Of a stretch of 64,000 nt of DNA, positions 18,891-28,535 are shown in pieces. The notes under the pieces are model-generated. The model made no database searches and was not told the origin of the DNA. It saw only the letters and a program-made list of their open reading frames with translations. The stretch is taken from assembly GCF_000685315.1 (NCBI RefSeq), contig NZ_ARYM01000018.1, positions 17,561 through 81,560 on the forward strand, read 5' to 3'. The position numbers and the translations under genes are program-made. Source of the stretch: Hyphomonas polymorpha PS728 (lineage in GTDB: Bacteria; Pseudomonadota; Alphaproteobacteria; Caulobacterales; Hyphomonadaceae). Each line of letters begins with the position of its first letter. The stretch's first letter is position 1.

Positions 18891-20261
18891 TCAAACAGCC
18901 GGATAGCGTTTTTCCAGCATGGCGAAGACGGCGCGCAGGCCACAGGCGGCGGCTCCGTCCGGGCGGCCATATTTGGCTTTGCGCCAGGCCCAGATGTCGA
19001 AATGGGCCCAGCTTTTGGCCGAAACGAACTGTTTGAGGAAGACTGCCGCCGTGATTGAGCCGGCCATGCCGGCGCCGCCGGAGTTTACAAGGTCTGCCAC
19101 CGGGCTTTGCAGATAGGCAAGATAGGGATCCCAGAGCGGCATGCGCCAGACCGGATCGCCGGTCTCTTCCGAGGCAGCGAGAATGTCGGCGGCAAGTTGC
19201 TCATCATCTGTATAGAGAGGGGCAAGGTCTGGCCCCAGCGCCACGCGGGCCGCGCCGGTAAGGGTGGCAAAGTCGATCAGCAGGTCGGGCTGGTCCTCGC
19301 TGGCGCGGGCGAGCGCATCGGCGAGGACGAGGCGGCCTTCAGCGTCTGTATTGTCGATCTCGACGGTCAGGCCCTTGCGGCTCTGCAGGATGTCTCCGGG
19401 CCGGAAGGCGTCGCCCGCGATGGCGTTCTCGGCGGCTGACACGAAGAGGCGCAGATGGACAGGCAGGCGCGCTTCCATCACCAGCTGGGCCAGCGCGATG
19501 GCATGGGCGGCCCCGCCCATATCCTTCTTCATGATGCGCATGCCGTCACCGGTCTTGATGTTGAGGCCGCCGGTATCAAACGTGATGCCCTTGCCGCAGA
19601 GCGAGACTTTCGGCGCGCCGGGCGTGCCCCATTCCAGCATCAGGAAGCGCGGGGCCTTCGCCGCCGCGCGGCCAACAGCATGGACCATGGGATAGTTCTC
19701 TTCGATCAAGGCTTCGCCCACCACAGCGGCGACGCGAGCGCCATGGCGTTCGCCCAGGGCTGTCATGCGGGCGTGTATCTGTTCGGGGCCCATATCGGCG
19801 GCCGGCGTGTTCACGAGGTCACGCAGCGCGGCGACGGCGTCGGCCTCCTGTGACAGGCGGGCGGCGTTTGCGCTGGCCGGGATCAGGAGGCGCGGCGGGG
19901 CGGCCTTCTCGGTCTTGTAGCCGTCGAAACGGTACGCCCCGTCCGCCCAGCCGGCAGCGAGGCTGGCGAAGGGGTAGCCCCCGGCAGAGGCGATTTCATA
20001 GTCACCAGCCGGCAGCTTTGCCGACAGAGCGGCGGCGGCAAGCTGGTCTCGCCCGGCGCCAAGGCCATAGAGAACATGCGCCGTGCGCCCGTCCGGGCCG
20101 GGCACAAGCACGGTCTGCCCTGCCCCGCCGGTGAAGCCCTGCGCCCCGGCAATCGCCCGCGCATTGGGGAACGGATCGTTCTCCAGGGCGCCGAACTGGC
20201 CGGCCGTATAGAGCCAGACCTGGACGGGAGCGGTTGCTTCGGTGGTGAAGGATTTATGCAT
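18891..20261 (-). CDS. M17 leucyl aminopeptidase-family metallopeptidase
   Basis: A 456-residue cytosolic aminopeptidase that removes N-terminal residues from peptides using two metal ions. The M17 metal and active-site stretches are present: GKGITFDTGGLNIK (metal ligand Asp and catalytic Lys at the end), MKKDMGGAAHAIA, and the family signature NTDAEGRLVLADAL. The protein has the shorter N-terminal domain usual in alphaproteobacterial 'leucyl aminopeptidase family' enzymes, which differ from classical PepA. ATG 20261 has a GGAAAGG site 7-8 nt upstream. It is divergent from the tadD gene and is probably a monocistron. Confidence 0.9.
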   Translation of the reverse strand: MHKSFTTEATAPVQVWLYTAGQFGALENDPFPNARAIAGAQGFTGGAGQTVLVPGPDGRTAHVLYGLGAGRDQLAAAALSAKLPAGDYEIASAGGYPFASLAAGWADGAYRFDGYKTEKAAPPRLLIPASANAARLSQEADAVAALRDLVNTPAADMGPEQIHARMTALGERHGARVAAVVGEALIEENYPMVHAVGRAAAKAPRFLMLEWGTPGAPKVSLCGKGITFDTGGLNIKTGDGMRIMKKDMGGAAHAIALAQLVMEARLPVHLRLFVSAAENAIAGDAFRPGDILQSRKGLTVEIDNTDAEGRLVLADALARASEDQPDLLIDFATLTGAARVALGPDLAPLYTDDEQLAADILAASEETGDPVWRMPLWDPYLAYLQSPVADLVNSGGAGMAGSITAAVFLKQFVSAKSWAHFDIWAWRKAKYGRPDGAAACGLRAVFAMLEKRYPAV

Positions 20262-20381
20262 TTCGGCGCCTTTCCGGGCTTCTCGGTGGTTAATGGCTGG
20301 GGCTGCGGCGTTAACCGAAACTTGACCCAGGCGAGGGCAATGTCTGCCTGACCTTCAGGGATACATACACGGAGCCTGCTG

Positions 20382-21248
20382 ATGTCCAGTGCCAAAAAAC
20401 CCCTTCTTGGTTTTGCGCTCGCGCTGACCGCGCTGAGCAGCGCCTGCGCGTCCACCGGGATGACCAAGGAAGAGAAGGCGCTGGCCGAGGCGATGGAGGC
20501 CGCGCTGGCCCCGGCCTCGCAGGAGGAACGCGAGGCAGCCAACCGGGCCGATCCCCTCACCCGCGCGAACTTCTGGGGCAAGGAATACCAGAAAGACCCG
20601 CAGAACGTCGAAAATGCCCTTCAGTTTGCCGTCGCCCTGCGCGCCATGGGCAGCCAGGAGCGGGCAAAGGATGTGGTTAACAAGACGCTGATCCTCCATC
20701 CCGGCAATGCTGACCTGATGATGGTGAACGGGCGCATCCTGATGTCAGAGGGCAATTATGAAGCCGCCCGGGCGAGCTTTGAGCAGGTGACGCGCGCCGC
20801 GCCCGACCGGGCCGATGGCTGGGCGGCGCTGGGCACGGCGTTTGACCAGCTGGAAATGCACCGGCAGGCGCAGATGAACTACCAGCGCGCCCTGACCCTT
20901 GAGCCCGACCGGGTGACGACCCTGACCAATTACGGGCTTTCGCTACTGCTGTCAGGCGATCTGGCAGGCGCAGAAGCGCAGCTGCGCGCGGCGGCCGCCC
21001 AGCCGGGCGCGGGCAGCCGGGTGACGGAAAACCTGGCCCTCGTGATTGGCCTGCAGGGGCGGTTTGACGAGATGAAGGAAGTCAGCGCGCAGAACGCCCC
21101 GGACAAGGTGGCCGAGCAGAATGCCGCCCTGCTGCGCGGGCTGGTGCAGCCGGCACGCACCTATGACGCGCTGATCGGCGGGGGCAACACGTCCACCTCC
21201 ACGGCACCGGGCACGAAGCGCCAGCTGCGCGGTACGCTGAACCAGTAA
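20382..21248 (+). CDS. tadD: Tad pilus assembly lipoprotein TadD (TPR)
   Basis: A 288-residue lipoprotein with a signal peptide ending LSSACAS (lipidated Cys ~23), followed by TPR repeats over ~70-250 (QFAVALRAMGSQERAKDVVN, NGRILMSEGNYEAARASFEQ and LGTAFDQLEMHRQAQMNYQR). This is the pattern of TadD, the pilotin-like lipoprotein needed for secretin assembly in Flp pilus systems. Its place close to the tad genes supports the name. It is on the opposite strand from the main cluster and is separated from tadC by an aldehyde dehydrogenase gene. ATG 20382 has GGAG 7 nt upstream. Confidence 0.82.
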   Translation: MSSAKKPLLGFALALTALSSACASTGMTKEEKALAEAMEAALAPASQEEREAANRADPLTRANFWGKEYQKDPQNVENALQFAVALRAMGSQERAKDVVNKTLILHPGNADLMMVNGRILMSEGNYEAARASFEQVTRAAPDRADGWAALGTAFDQLEMHRQAQMNYQRALTLEPDRVTTLTNYGLSLLLSGDLAGAEAQLRAAAAQPGAGSRVTENLALVIGLQGRFDEMKEVSAQNAPDKVAEQNAALLRGLVQPARTYDALIGGGNTSTSTAPGTKRQLRGTLNQ

Positions 21249-21260
21249 TCTGCCTGCGGA

Positions 21261-22763
21261 TTAGTCTGGCAGGTCAAAGCGGATGCCCTGCGCCAGCGGC
21301 AGGGCACGGGAATAGTTGATGGTATTGGTGGCGCGCCGCATATAGCCCTTCCAGGCATCCGAGCCGGATTCGCGCCCGCCGCCGGTTTCCTTCTCACCGC
21401 CGAACGCCCCGCCGATCTCAGCGCCGGATGTGCCGATATTCACATTGGCAATGCCGCAGTCAGAGCCTGCCGCCGAGAGGAAAGTTTCGGCTTCGCGCAG
21501 GTCTGTGGTGAAGATGGCCGAGGAGAGACCCGCGCTGGCAGCATTATTGAGTGCGATGGCTTCGGCAAGATCCGTATAGGGCAGAACATAGAGGATCGGC
21601 GCGAAGGTTTCGCGCAGCATGGGCCCCGCCTGACAGGGCATTTCCACGAGGGCCGGCCGGACATAGACGCCGGGACCAGGAAGACGCTCGCCGCCCATGA
21701 CAATGGCGCCGAGGGCGCGGGCTTCTTCGAGCGCCGTCTGCATGGCTTTAGCTGCGGCCTCATCGATCAGCGGGCCAAGCAGCACCCCTTCCCCTCGCGG
21801 ATCGCCTACCTTTGCCGAGGCAAAGGCAGTCTGCAGGCGCGCCATCAGCACCTCCTTTGCAGCATGATGCACGAAGAGGCGGCGCATGGTGGTGCAGCGC
21901 TGGCCGGCAGTTCCGAGGGCGGAGAAGGCAATCGCGCGAACCGCAAGGTCCATATCCGCAGACGGACAAACGATGCCAGCATTGTTGCCGCCCAGTTCCA
22001 GGATCGCCTTGCCGAAACGGGCGGCGACGATGGGCGCCACGGCGCGGCCCATGCGGGTGGATCCGGTGGCCGAGAGGACGGCCACGCGTTCGTCCGCAGC
22101 CAGACGGGCGCCGGTCTCCGCGCCGCCGATGAGGCAGGCGAGGAGGCCATTGGGCACGCCGCCGAACTTCTTTGCGGCGCGGGCGGCCACGGCGCTGACG
22201 GCGAGCGCGGTGAGCGGAGTTTTCTCCGATGGCTTCCAGATCACGGGATTGCCGCAGACAAGGGCGAGCGCAGCGTTCCAGGCCCAAACGGCAACGGGGA
22301 AGTTGAAGGCAGTGATGATGGCGGTGATGCCGGCGGGATGCCAGGTTTCCATCATCCGGTGCCCTGGGCGTTCCGACGCGATGGTGAGACCATGCAGCTG
22401 ACGGGAGAGCCCGGTGGCGAAATCGCAGATGTCTATCATCTCCTGCACTTCGCCGGCCGCCTCGGCAGGGATCTTGCCCGCCTCCAGCGTGACGAGCGCA
22501 GCCAGGTCATCCTTGGCGGCGCGCAGCTCCTCCCCTAACAGGCGAACAAGTTCCCCTCGCCGGGGGGCTGGCACGTCACGCCATGCGACAAAGGCATCTG
22601 CCGCTGCGCTGACAGCGGACTCATGGTCCCGGCTTGTAGCGGCGGGAAGATATCCGAGCACGGAGCCATCAAGCGGCGAGCGGCAGGAAAGGCCGCCCTT
22701 GGCGGCGGGCATGGGAACGCCAAGGCGAGCGAGGCTGGCGGCAGCAAGGTCAACTGGGGTCAT
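21261..22763 (-). CDS. ALDH7-type aldehyde dehydrogenase (probable piperideine-6-carboxylate / aminoadipate semialdehyde dehydrogenase)
   Basis: A 500-residue NAD-dependent aldehyde dehydrogenase. Visible motifs are FNFPVAVWAWNAALALVCGN, WKPSEKTPLTA (cofactor Lys), GSTRMGRAV, ELGGNNAGIV with the general base Glu (~262) and the catalytic Cys in GTAGQRCTTMRRLFVH (~296). ELGGNN and the QRCTT context are typical of the antiquitin/ALDH7 group, which oxidises 2-aminoadipate semialdehyde in lysine breakdown (AmaB). Substrate is inferred from this similarity. The gene lies inside the pilus locus, 39 nt downstream of tadC on the same strand, and is convergent with tadD by 12 nt. There is no obvious functional link to pili. 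Confidence 0.85.
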   Translation of the reverse strand: MTPVDLAAASLARLGVPMPAAKGGLSCRSPLDGSVLGYLPAATSRDHESAVSAAADAFVAWRDVPAPRRGELVRLLGEELRAAKDDLAALVTLEAGKIPAEAAGEVQEMIDICDFATGLSRQLHGLTIASERPGHRMMETWHPAGITAIITAFNFPVAVWAWNAALALVCGNPVIWKPSEKTPLTALAVSAVAARAAKKFGGVPNGLLACLIGGAETGARLAADERVAVLSATGSTRMGRAVAPIVAARFGKAILELGGNNAGIVCPSADMDLAVRAIAFSALGTAGQRCTTMRRLFVHHAAKEVLMARLQTAFASAKVGDPRGEGVLLGPLIDEAAAKAMQTALEEARALGAIVMGGERLPGPGVYVRPALVEMPCQAGPMLRETFAPILYVLPYTDLAEAIALNNAASAGLSSAIFTTDLREAETFLSAAGSDCGIANVNIGTSGAEIGGAFGGEKETGGGRESGSDAWKGYMRRATNTINYSRALPLAQGIRFDLPD

Positions 22764-22802
22764 GCCAGCGGTCTAGCCGCCCGGCGCGGCGGGGGAAAGC
22801 CC

Positions 22803-23822
22803 TCAGGCCATATCGCGGGAAGGCGCAACCTGGGTAACCTGCGGGGCGACCTCGTTTTCCTTCTGCATCGCATTGTACTTGATGTAGGCCGGGCCAAGCA
22901 CGACCAGGAACAGCACGGGCAGGAAGAAGAGGATCATCGGCACGGTCAGCTTTGCGGGAAGCGCGGCGGCTTTCTTCTCGGCTTCCGACATCCGCATTTC
23001 GCGGTTTTCCTTGGCCATCAGGCGCAGCGCGTCGCCGAGCGGCGTACCATACCGCTCCGCCTGACCCAGCGCCATACAGACGGCCTTGACGCCTTCATGC
23101 CCTGTGCGCAGGGCAAGGTTTTCATAGGCTTGGCGGCGGTCTGGCAGATAGGAAAGCTCAGCCACCGTGATGCCGAATTCTTCGGCAAGCTCGGGAGAGG
23201 CCGAGCCGATCTCCTGACTGACCTTGTTGAAGCCCATCTCGATCGACATGCCGGCCTCGACGCAGATCAGCAGCATGTCGAGCGCGTCTGGAAAGGCGCG
23301 CATGATCGACTTCTGCCGTTTCTGGGCAAGGTTTGAGATATAGAGGTTTGGCGCATAGAAGCCGGCGGCGGCACCGAAGATGACCGAGCCATATTTCATG
23401 AACTGGCTGAGGCCGAAGTCATTGACGAAGAAGATGTAGAAGAATGTCAGCCCTGCACCGGCGAAGGGCATGGCCATCCGCGCGAAATAGAAGGCCGAGA
23501 TCGGCCCCGGGCCGCGCAGGCCGGCCTGGTTCATCAGTTTGACAACGTTGGGATCTTCCAGCGCTTGGGCAAGGTTGAGCTTGGAGGAAATCGACCCGAC
23601 AACGCTGTCGTCCTTGCGGCGCAGACCTTTTTTCTCCAGCGCCGCGCGGCTCTGCTTACGGAGTTTTTCGCGCTGGCTGGCCACGGCCTTTAGGCGGGTT
23701 TCCAGTTTGTTGCCCTGCAGATAGGGCAGGAAAATCGTCACGAACGTGCCGAACACGGCCGCCGCCACCAGCCATGCGGCCAGCGTCTGGGGTTTGGTGA
23801 AGGAGAGCAGAAACTCATACAT
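22803..23822 (-). CDS. tadC: Tad pilus inner-membrane platform protein TadC
   Basis: A 339-residue type II secretion F-domain protein. There is one N-terminal membrane helix (~15-35), two helices near 110-160, the F domain at ~175-300 (FPDALDMLLICVEAGMSIEMGF, then AERYGTPLGDALRLMA) and a C-terminal helix (~300-325). With TadB it forms the inner-membrane platform on which CpaF/TadA pushes pilin subunits into the fibre. It is the last pilus gene of the minus-strand run, 13 nt after tadB. Confidence 0.93.
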   Translation of the reverse strand: MYEFLLSFTKPQTLAAWLVAAAVFGTFVTIFLPYLQGNKLETRLKAVASQREKLRKQSRAALEKKGLRRKDDSVVGSISSKLNLAQALEDPNVVKLMNQAGLRGPGPISAFYFARMAMPFAGAGLTFFYIFFVNDFGLSQFMKYGSVIFGAAAGFYAPNLYISNLAQKRQKSIMRAFPDALDMLLICVEAGMSIEMGFNKVSQEIGSASPELAEEFGITVAELSYLPDRRQAYENLALRTGHEGVKAVCMALGQAERYGTPLGDALRLMAKENREMRMSEAEKKAAALPAKLTVPMILFFLPVLFLVVLGPAYIKYNAMQKENEVAPQVTQVAPSRDMA

Positions 23823-23835
23823 CCCGCGCCGCGCC

Positions 23836-24867
23836 TCACATGTCGAAGTTGATCATGTTGCGCATGACCGTGATGCCCGTGCCCATCATGCCGGCAGCCA
23901 TCACGAGGATGACGTGCCCTGTCTCTGTACGGAAGAGTTCCATGATGTAATCGGGTGTGGTGAGGAAGACCATCAGGCCCACCGCGAAAGGAAGGCAGCC
24001 GATGATCATCGCGGAGGCCTTGGCCTCCGAGGAGAGCGCCTTCACCTTCTCGCGCATCATCTTGCGGGAGCGGATGACAGAGGAGAGGTTGTGCAAGGCT
24101 TCGGAGAGGTTACCGCCCGCCTTCGACTGGATCATCAGCACGATGGCGAAAAAGTTGATCTCCTGCAGCGGCATGCGCTTGTAAAGCGCAGCCAGCGAAC
24201 GGTCGAGACCCGCGCCCATGGCGAGGTTGTCAGCGAAGGTCATGAACTCCTTGCGCAGCGGCTCGGGGCTTTCCTTTGCAATGACGCGGATACATTCGTT
24301 CAGCGGCAGACCGGACCGCACGCCGCGCACAATGATGTCCAGCGCGTCGGCGAACTGGTTCACCATCTTGGTATGGCGCCCTTTGATGAGGAAGTTCAGG
24401 ATGAACTGCGGAACGCCCAGCGTGCCGCCGAAGAAGGCCGCCGCCACCAGAACGGGCCGGCTTTTCAGGGAAATGCCGTTGATAACCAGACCATCGGCGC
24501 CGGAAATATAGACAACCCCGGCACAGACCAGCCCGCACACAGCCGAAAGCAACCAGAACATCGGCACGGGTATCTCAAGACCCGCCTGGGTGAGCTTGGA
24601 CCCGATATTCCGCATGGGATCATTCCGGCGGCGCTCTTTGTCCTGCTTGCGCAGCCCTTCGAGCATCTCCTGCGTTTTTGCCCGGCGGCGGGCGTTTTCG
24701 TCAGCAACCTTGCCGCCCTTGACCTGCCCCCCTCCCCGACCAGCGCTAATCGCCCTGGCACGCTTGCGGGCCGCGTCGTCATTGTTGCCGGTAAGCACAA
24801 GGCCCAGGCCGACAATCGCCAGGAAGGCGAGCGCCGCGACAATGTAGGGAACCATTGAACCAGCCAT
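23836..24867 (-). CDS. tadB: Tad pilus inner-membrane platform protein TadB
   Basis: A 343-residue paralogue of TadC with the same layout: an N-terminal helix, a basic cytosolic stretch rich in Lys/Arg (~30-90), two helices (~95-145), a type II secretion F domain (FADALDIIVRGVRSGLPLNECI, then IQSKAGGNLSEALHNLS) and C-terminal helices. It partners TadC. Its ATG shares one base with the cpaF stop (TGATG), so the two genes are translationally coupled. Confidence 0.93.
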   Translation of the reverse strand: MAGSMVPYIVAALAFLAIVGLGLVLTGNNDDAARKRARAISAGRGGGQVKGGKVADENARRRAKTQEMLEGLRKQDKERRRNDPMRNIGSKLTQAGLEIPVPMFWLLSAVCGLVCAGVVYISGADGLVINGISLKSRPVLVAAAFFGGTLGVPQFILNFLIKGRHTKMVNQFADALDIIVRGVRSGLPLNECIRVIAKESPEPLRKEFMTFADNLAMGAGLDRSLAALYKRMPLQEINFFAIVLMIQSKAGGNLSEALHNLSSVIRSRKMMREKVKALSSEAKASAMIIGCLPFAVGLMVFLTTPDYIMELFRTETGHVILVMAAGMMGTGITVMRNMINFDM

Positions 24868-26348
24868 CAGCCGCCATTGACCTCATCAAGAGCAGCGGCG
24901 AGTTCGCGCTCAAGGTTATAGTAGGAGGCCCGCTCCCAGAAGCGCGGCCGGCCGATGCCCATGCCCCTGTGGCGGCCAGTGATCTTGCCGTTCTCGTCTT
25001 CGCCGTCGATCTCGTATTTGAGGATATCCTGAAGAACGATCGTGTCGCCCTCAAGCCCAAGCACCTCGGTGATACACATGATGCGGCGGGAGCCATCGCG
25101 CAGACGCGACGCCTGAACGACCACGTCAATCGATCCGACAATCATCTCACGGATGGTTTTTGCCGGCAGGGAGAAACCGCCCATGGTGATCATGGATTCC
25201 ACACGGCTGAGCGCTTCGCGCGGGCTGTTGGCGTGCAGCGTACCCATCGAGCCGTCATGGCCGGTGTTCATGGCCTGCAGAAGGTCGAACGCTTCAGGAC
25301 CGCGCACCTCGCCCACGATGATCCGTTCGGGACGCATACGCAGACAGTTCTTTACGAGTTCGCGCATGGTGACTTCGCCCGAACCCTCGATGTTCGGTGG
25401 GCGGGTTTCGAGGCGCACCACATGGGGCTGCTGCAGCTGAAGTTCGGCGGAGTCTTCACAGGTGATGACGCGCTCCCCCGGCTCGATGAAGCCGGTAAGA
25501 CAGTTGAGCAGCGTCGTCTTGCCTGAGCCCGTACCGCCCGATATCAGAACATTGCAGCGGCTATGTCCGATTATGCGCAGGATCTCAGCGCCAGCTTCGC
25601 TGATCGATCCGAAGCGGACCAGATCGTCAAGCTTCAGCTTGTCCTTCTTGAACTTACGAATGGTGAGCGTGGGGCCGTCAATGGCGAGCGGCGGGGCAAT
25701 CACGTTGACGCGGGATCCGTCGAGCAGGCGCGCGTCGCAGATCGGTGAGCTTTCATCCACGCGCCGACCAACCTGGCTGACGATCCGCTGGCAGATGTTC
25801 ATCAGCTGGGCATTGTCGCGGAAACGGATATTGGTCCGTTCGATCTTGCCGTTGACCTCGATATAGGTTGTGTCGGCGCCGTTGACCATGATATCGGCAA
25901 TGTCATCCCGCGCCAGCAGCGGCTCAAGCGGGCCATAGCCAAGCACATCGTTACAGATATCGTCGAGCAGGTATTCCTGCTCGGAGATCGACATCACGAC
26001 ATTCTTGATACTGATGATCTCGACGACAATGTCGCGGATTTCCTCACGCGCGCTCTCGGTGTCCAGCTGGGCGAGCTGGGAGAGGTCAATCGTGTCGATC
26101 AGGGCGTTGAAGATGGTGGTCTTGGTCGCGTAATACTGATCGGAATGCTGATTGACCTTGCGGACGGGCTCGGGCTTCACCTCCGGGGTCTTGAGCTTTG
26201 CTGCCGCAACAGGTGCAGGCTCGGGCGCGCGCGGCTTGACCGGCGCAGCCGGCGCGGCTGGCGCTGGGGCAGCCGGCTTCGGCGCCGCCGCAGGCGCCGG
26301 TGACGGCAGCGTTGCGGAAGATGTAACCGAGCGTTTGCCAAAAGCCAT
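24867..26348 (-). CDS. cpaF: Tad pilus assembly ATPase CpaF/TadA
   Basis: The motor ATPase of the Flp pilus, a hexameric type II/IV secretion-family ATPase on the cytoplasmic face. The N-terminal ~100 residues are rich in Pro and Ala (a disordered linker). The conserved N-domain follows ([20 protein letters not shown]). The core has the Walker [13 protein letters not shown], the Asp box/Walker B region ([13 protein letters not shown]) and the His box [21 protein letters not shown]. All catalytic motifs are intact over 493 residues. In the Tad system one enzyme powers both extension and retraction. It lies 25 nt after cpaE. Confidence 0.95.
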   Translation of the reverse strand: MAFGKRSVTSSATLPSPAPAAAPKPAAPAPAAPAAPVKPRAPEPAPVAAAKLKTPEVKPEPVRKVNQHSDQYYATKTTIFNALIDTIDLSQLAQLDTESAREEIRDIVVEIISIKNVVMSISEQEYLLDDICNDVLGYGPLEPLLARDDIADIMVNGADTTYIEVNGKIERTNIRFRDNAQLMNICQRIVSQVGRRVDESSPICDARLLDGSRVNVIAPPLAIDGPTLTIRKFKKDKLKLDDLVRFGSISEAGAEILRIIGHSRCNVLISGGTGSGKTTLLNCLTGFIEPGERVITCEDSAELQLQQPHVVRLETRPPNIEGSGEVTMRELVKNCLRMRPERIIVGEVRGPEAFDLLQAMNTGHDGSMGTLHANSPREALSRVESMITMGGFSLPAKTIREMIVGSIDVVVQASRLRDGSRRIMCITEVLGLEGDTIVLQDILKYEIDGEDENGKITGRHRGMGIGRPRFWERASYYNLERELAAALDEVNGG

Positions 26349-26373
26349 GATCTATCCCGTTTTCTTGAACGCT

Positions 26374-27777
26374 CTACTTACCCAGCAGTTTCTTGAGGAA
26401 TGATTTCTCCACCCTCTGGATCGCCCGCCCGCTGAGCGCCGCAGCCAGCTGATCGATGGCCATGGCCGGGCGCGAGGCCGGGCCGGTTTCGGAAATCATC
26501 TGGCCATTATTGGCCGCCGTGCCGAACACTTCAGGATCGAAGGGCACGATGATCTCGGGCTCCACGCCGATGGCGGCGGCGAAATCCTTCACCGGAATTT
26601 CCGGCCGCTTGGGCACACCGCACATGTTCAGTACCAGCCGGGGCGGGTTGTCGTTGACCCGGTGGCCCTTGAGCTGGTCGATCAGGTTCTTGCCATTGCG
26701 CAGCGAGGCCAGATCTGGCTGGCAGACCACGATTACCTCGTCAGACTGAATCAGCGTGGTGCGCAGCCACTGGTTCCAGACATGTGGCAGATCCAGCACC
26801 ATGAAGGGCACGTTCCGGCGCACGCCCTGGATGACGGTCGTGTACGCATCATCGGGAATATCGATGATCTGGTTGATATGGGCCGGCGCGGTGAACAGGG
26901 AGAGGCGCTCAGTGGCGCGCGCCAGCAGGCGCTCGATCACCGCGTCGTCAGCCCGTTCGGGCGCCAACAGCGCATCGGCGATCGTCTGGGGCGTTTCCTG
27001 GTTGAAGTCGAGCGCGGTGGTGCCGAAGGAGAGATCGAGATCGACCAGCGTGGTGTTGACCTTGATATTCTCCGCCAGCGACCAGGCAAGGTTGTGGGCA
27101 ATGGTGGAGGCCCCTACCCCGCCCTTTGCACCGACCACGGATATCTGGCGGCCAACAAAGGGCGCGTCCGGATCGGTAAACAGGCTCGATATAGCGCGGA
27201 TGATCTGAAGCGGCTGGAACGGGGGAACAAGGTATTCCGATACGCCCCGCGCCATCAGCTGGCGGTAGAGCATGATGTCGTTGACCGATCCGATGACGAC
27301 GACCTTCACATGCTCGTCGCAATGCTCGGCCAGCGCGTCGACCTCGGCGATCACCTGCTCGGCCACCGAGCCGGACTCGATGAGGATGAGGTTGGGGGTG
27401 GGGTTCCCCTGCAGATAATGGATCGCAGACGGAATGCCGCCAGGCAGGCACTCGACGGTGGCCCGGCCCATGCGCCGGTCCTGCGCGCAAAGTTCCATCA
27501 GCAGACGGGTTTCTTCACGCTCATAGAACAGCTTGATCGAAATGGCCGGCAGCAGGGCGTCGCCACCCTCATCTCCGGAAGAGAAAACCGGCATATTGTA
27601 GTTGGCCGGACGAGCCGCGAGATCCACCACCGGCTGCACGGGCGCAGCTGCCGCGGGCGCTTCCCCAAAGATTGCCGCCGTCGCCTTGCCTATCGGTGTC
27701 GATGGCCCCTCTTCGCCGAAGACATCTTCGAACTCAGGGTCGATGTCGTCTTCGAACATCGGATTGTCTTTACCCAT
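26374..27777 (-). CDS. cpaE: Pilus localisation protein CpaE/TadZ (ParA/MinD-like)
   Basis: A 467-residue protein that sets the site of pilus assembly at the pole. An acidic N-terminal tail (~1-60) precedes an atypical receiver-like domain (~80-190) and a MinD/ParA-type ATPase domain (~200-440) with the deviant Walker A AKGGVGASTIAHNLAW. Residues LVDLDLSFGTTALDF and LDLPHVWNQW match the remaining ATPase signatures. The receiver-like part has no clear phospho-acceptor Asp set, which is usual in TadZ. It sits between cpaD and cpaF, 34 nt after cpaD. ATG 27777 is used; ATG 27759 is an alternative. Confidence 0.93.
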   Translation of the reverse strand: MGKDNPMFEDDIDPEFEDVFGEEGPSTPIGKATAAIFGEAPAAAAPVQPVVDLAARPANYNMPVFSSGDEGGDALLPAISIKLFYEREETRLLMELCAQDRRMGRATVECLPGGIPSAIHYLQGNPTPNLILIESGSVAEQVIAEVDALAEHCDEHVKVVVIGSVNDIMLYRQLMARGVSEYLVPPFQPLQIIRAISSLFTDPDAPFVGRQISVVGAKGGVGASTIAHNLAWSLAENIKVNTTLVDLDLSFGTTALDFNQETPQTIADALLAPERADDAVIERLLARATERLSLFTAPAHINQIIDIPDDAYTTVIQGVRRNVPFMVLDLPHVWNQWLRTTLIQSDEVIVVCQPDLASLRNGKNLIDQLKGHRVNDNPPRLVLNMCGVPKRPEIPVKDFAAAIGVEPEIIVPFDPEVFGTAANNGQMISETGPASRPAMAIDQLAAALSGRAIQRVEKSFLKKLLGK

Positions 27778-27811
27778 CTTCTTTGTGCTCCCCGAGGCTT
27801 GCGCCTAGACG

Positions 27812-28522
27812 TTACTGAACTGCCGACGAGACAGCGCCGGACTCCTGGCTCAACCGTTCGGACGCCGTGGATTCCCCAGCACGGAACTTCTCCAGAATGA
27901 CCTCGCGGCGGGAAAGATCAGACGGGTCAAGCGCGCGCTTCCCGAGAAGGTCACCTGGATCAATGATCATGGCGGCCAGATTGGTGCGGACCGAACAGCC
28001 CAGCGTCGGCAGTTGGTTGTTGGAATCGATATTGCTGAAATCCACCGTCGACTTGGGTGGGCAATAGGGCGCAATCGCCTCATAGCTCTGATAGGCCAGA
28101 ATCATCGGCTCACTGACGGGCGAGCCCGCGCCATGGGCGCGGCCTGTCATTTCTTCATACTCAACGCCGAGATCCCAGGCGATGGCGCGGGCCTCTGCCA
28201 CGGCGGCAACCGCGAGCTGCGGATTGGCCGAGGCCTGGGGCATCGACAGGACCAGGGGCCCATGGCCGCGCTTCACATAGCCTGCCAGGAATTCGCGGAT
28301 ACGCGCCCGGTCGCTGCTGGAAAGCTCGCTGGACTGCGCGTCGATGGCGACTTCCAGAAACTCGGTGCGCTTTTCGACCTGAATGGCATTGAGATCGAGC
28401 GGCGAGGTTTCAAGATATGCCGCCGGCACGGCGGTCGGCGCGGCGCTGGCGCAGGCCGTTATGGCCGCGGCGCTTGCGCCGAGGGCGATGAGAGCTGGTA
28501 GCGAACGGATCTGACGGGTCAT
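27812..28522 (-). CDS. cpaD: Pilus assembly lipoprotein CpaD
   Basis: A lipoprotein of ~236 residues in the Flp pilus outer-membrane complex. From ATG 28522 the protein begins MTRQIRSLPALIALG and has a lipobox ending in Cys (AAAITACAS). An upstream in-frame ATG at 28612 would run into cpaC and destroy the signal peptide, so it was rejected. The body shows the CpaD features: a polar Ser/Gln-rich repeat-poor domain and a conserved C-terminal region with NNQLPTLGCSVRTNLAAMI. It lies 13 nt downstream of cpaC. Confidence 0.88.
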   Translation of the reverse strand: MTRQIRSLPALIALGASAAAITACASAAPTAVPAAYLETSPLDLNAIQVEKRTEFLEVAIDAQSSELSSSDRARIREFLAGYVKRGHGPLVLSMPQASANPQLAVAAVAEARAIAWDLGVEYEEMTGRAHGAGSPVSEPMILAYQSYEAIAPYCPPKSTVDFSNIDSNNQLPTLGCSVRTNLAAMIIDPGDLLGKRALDPSDLSRREVILEKFRAGESTASERLSQESGAVSSAVQ

Positions 28523-28535
28523 GGTCTGTCTTGCC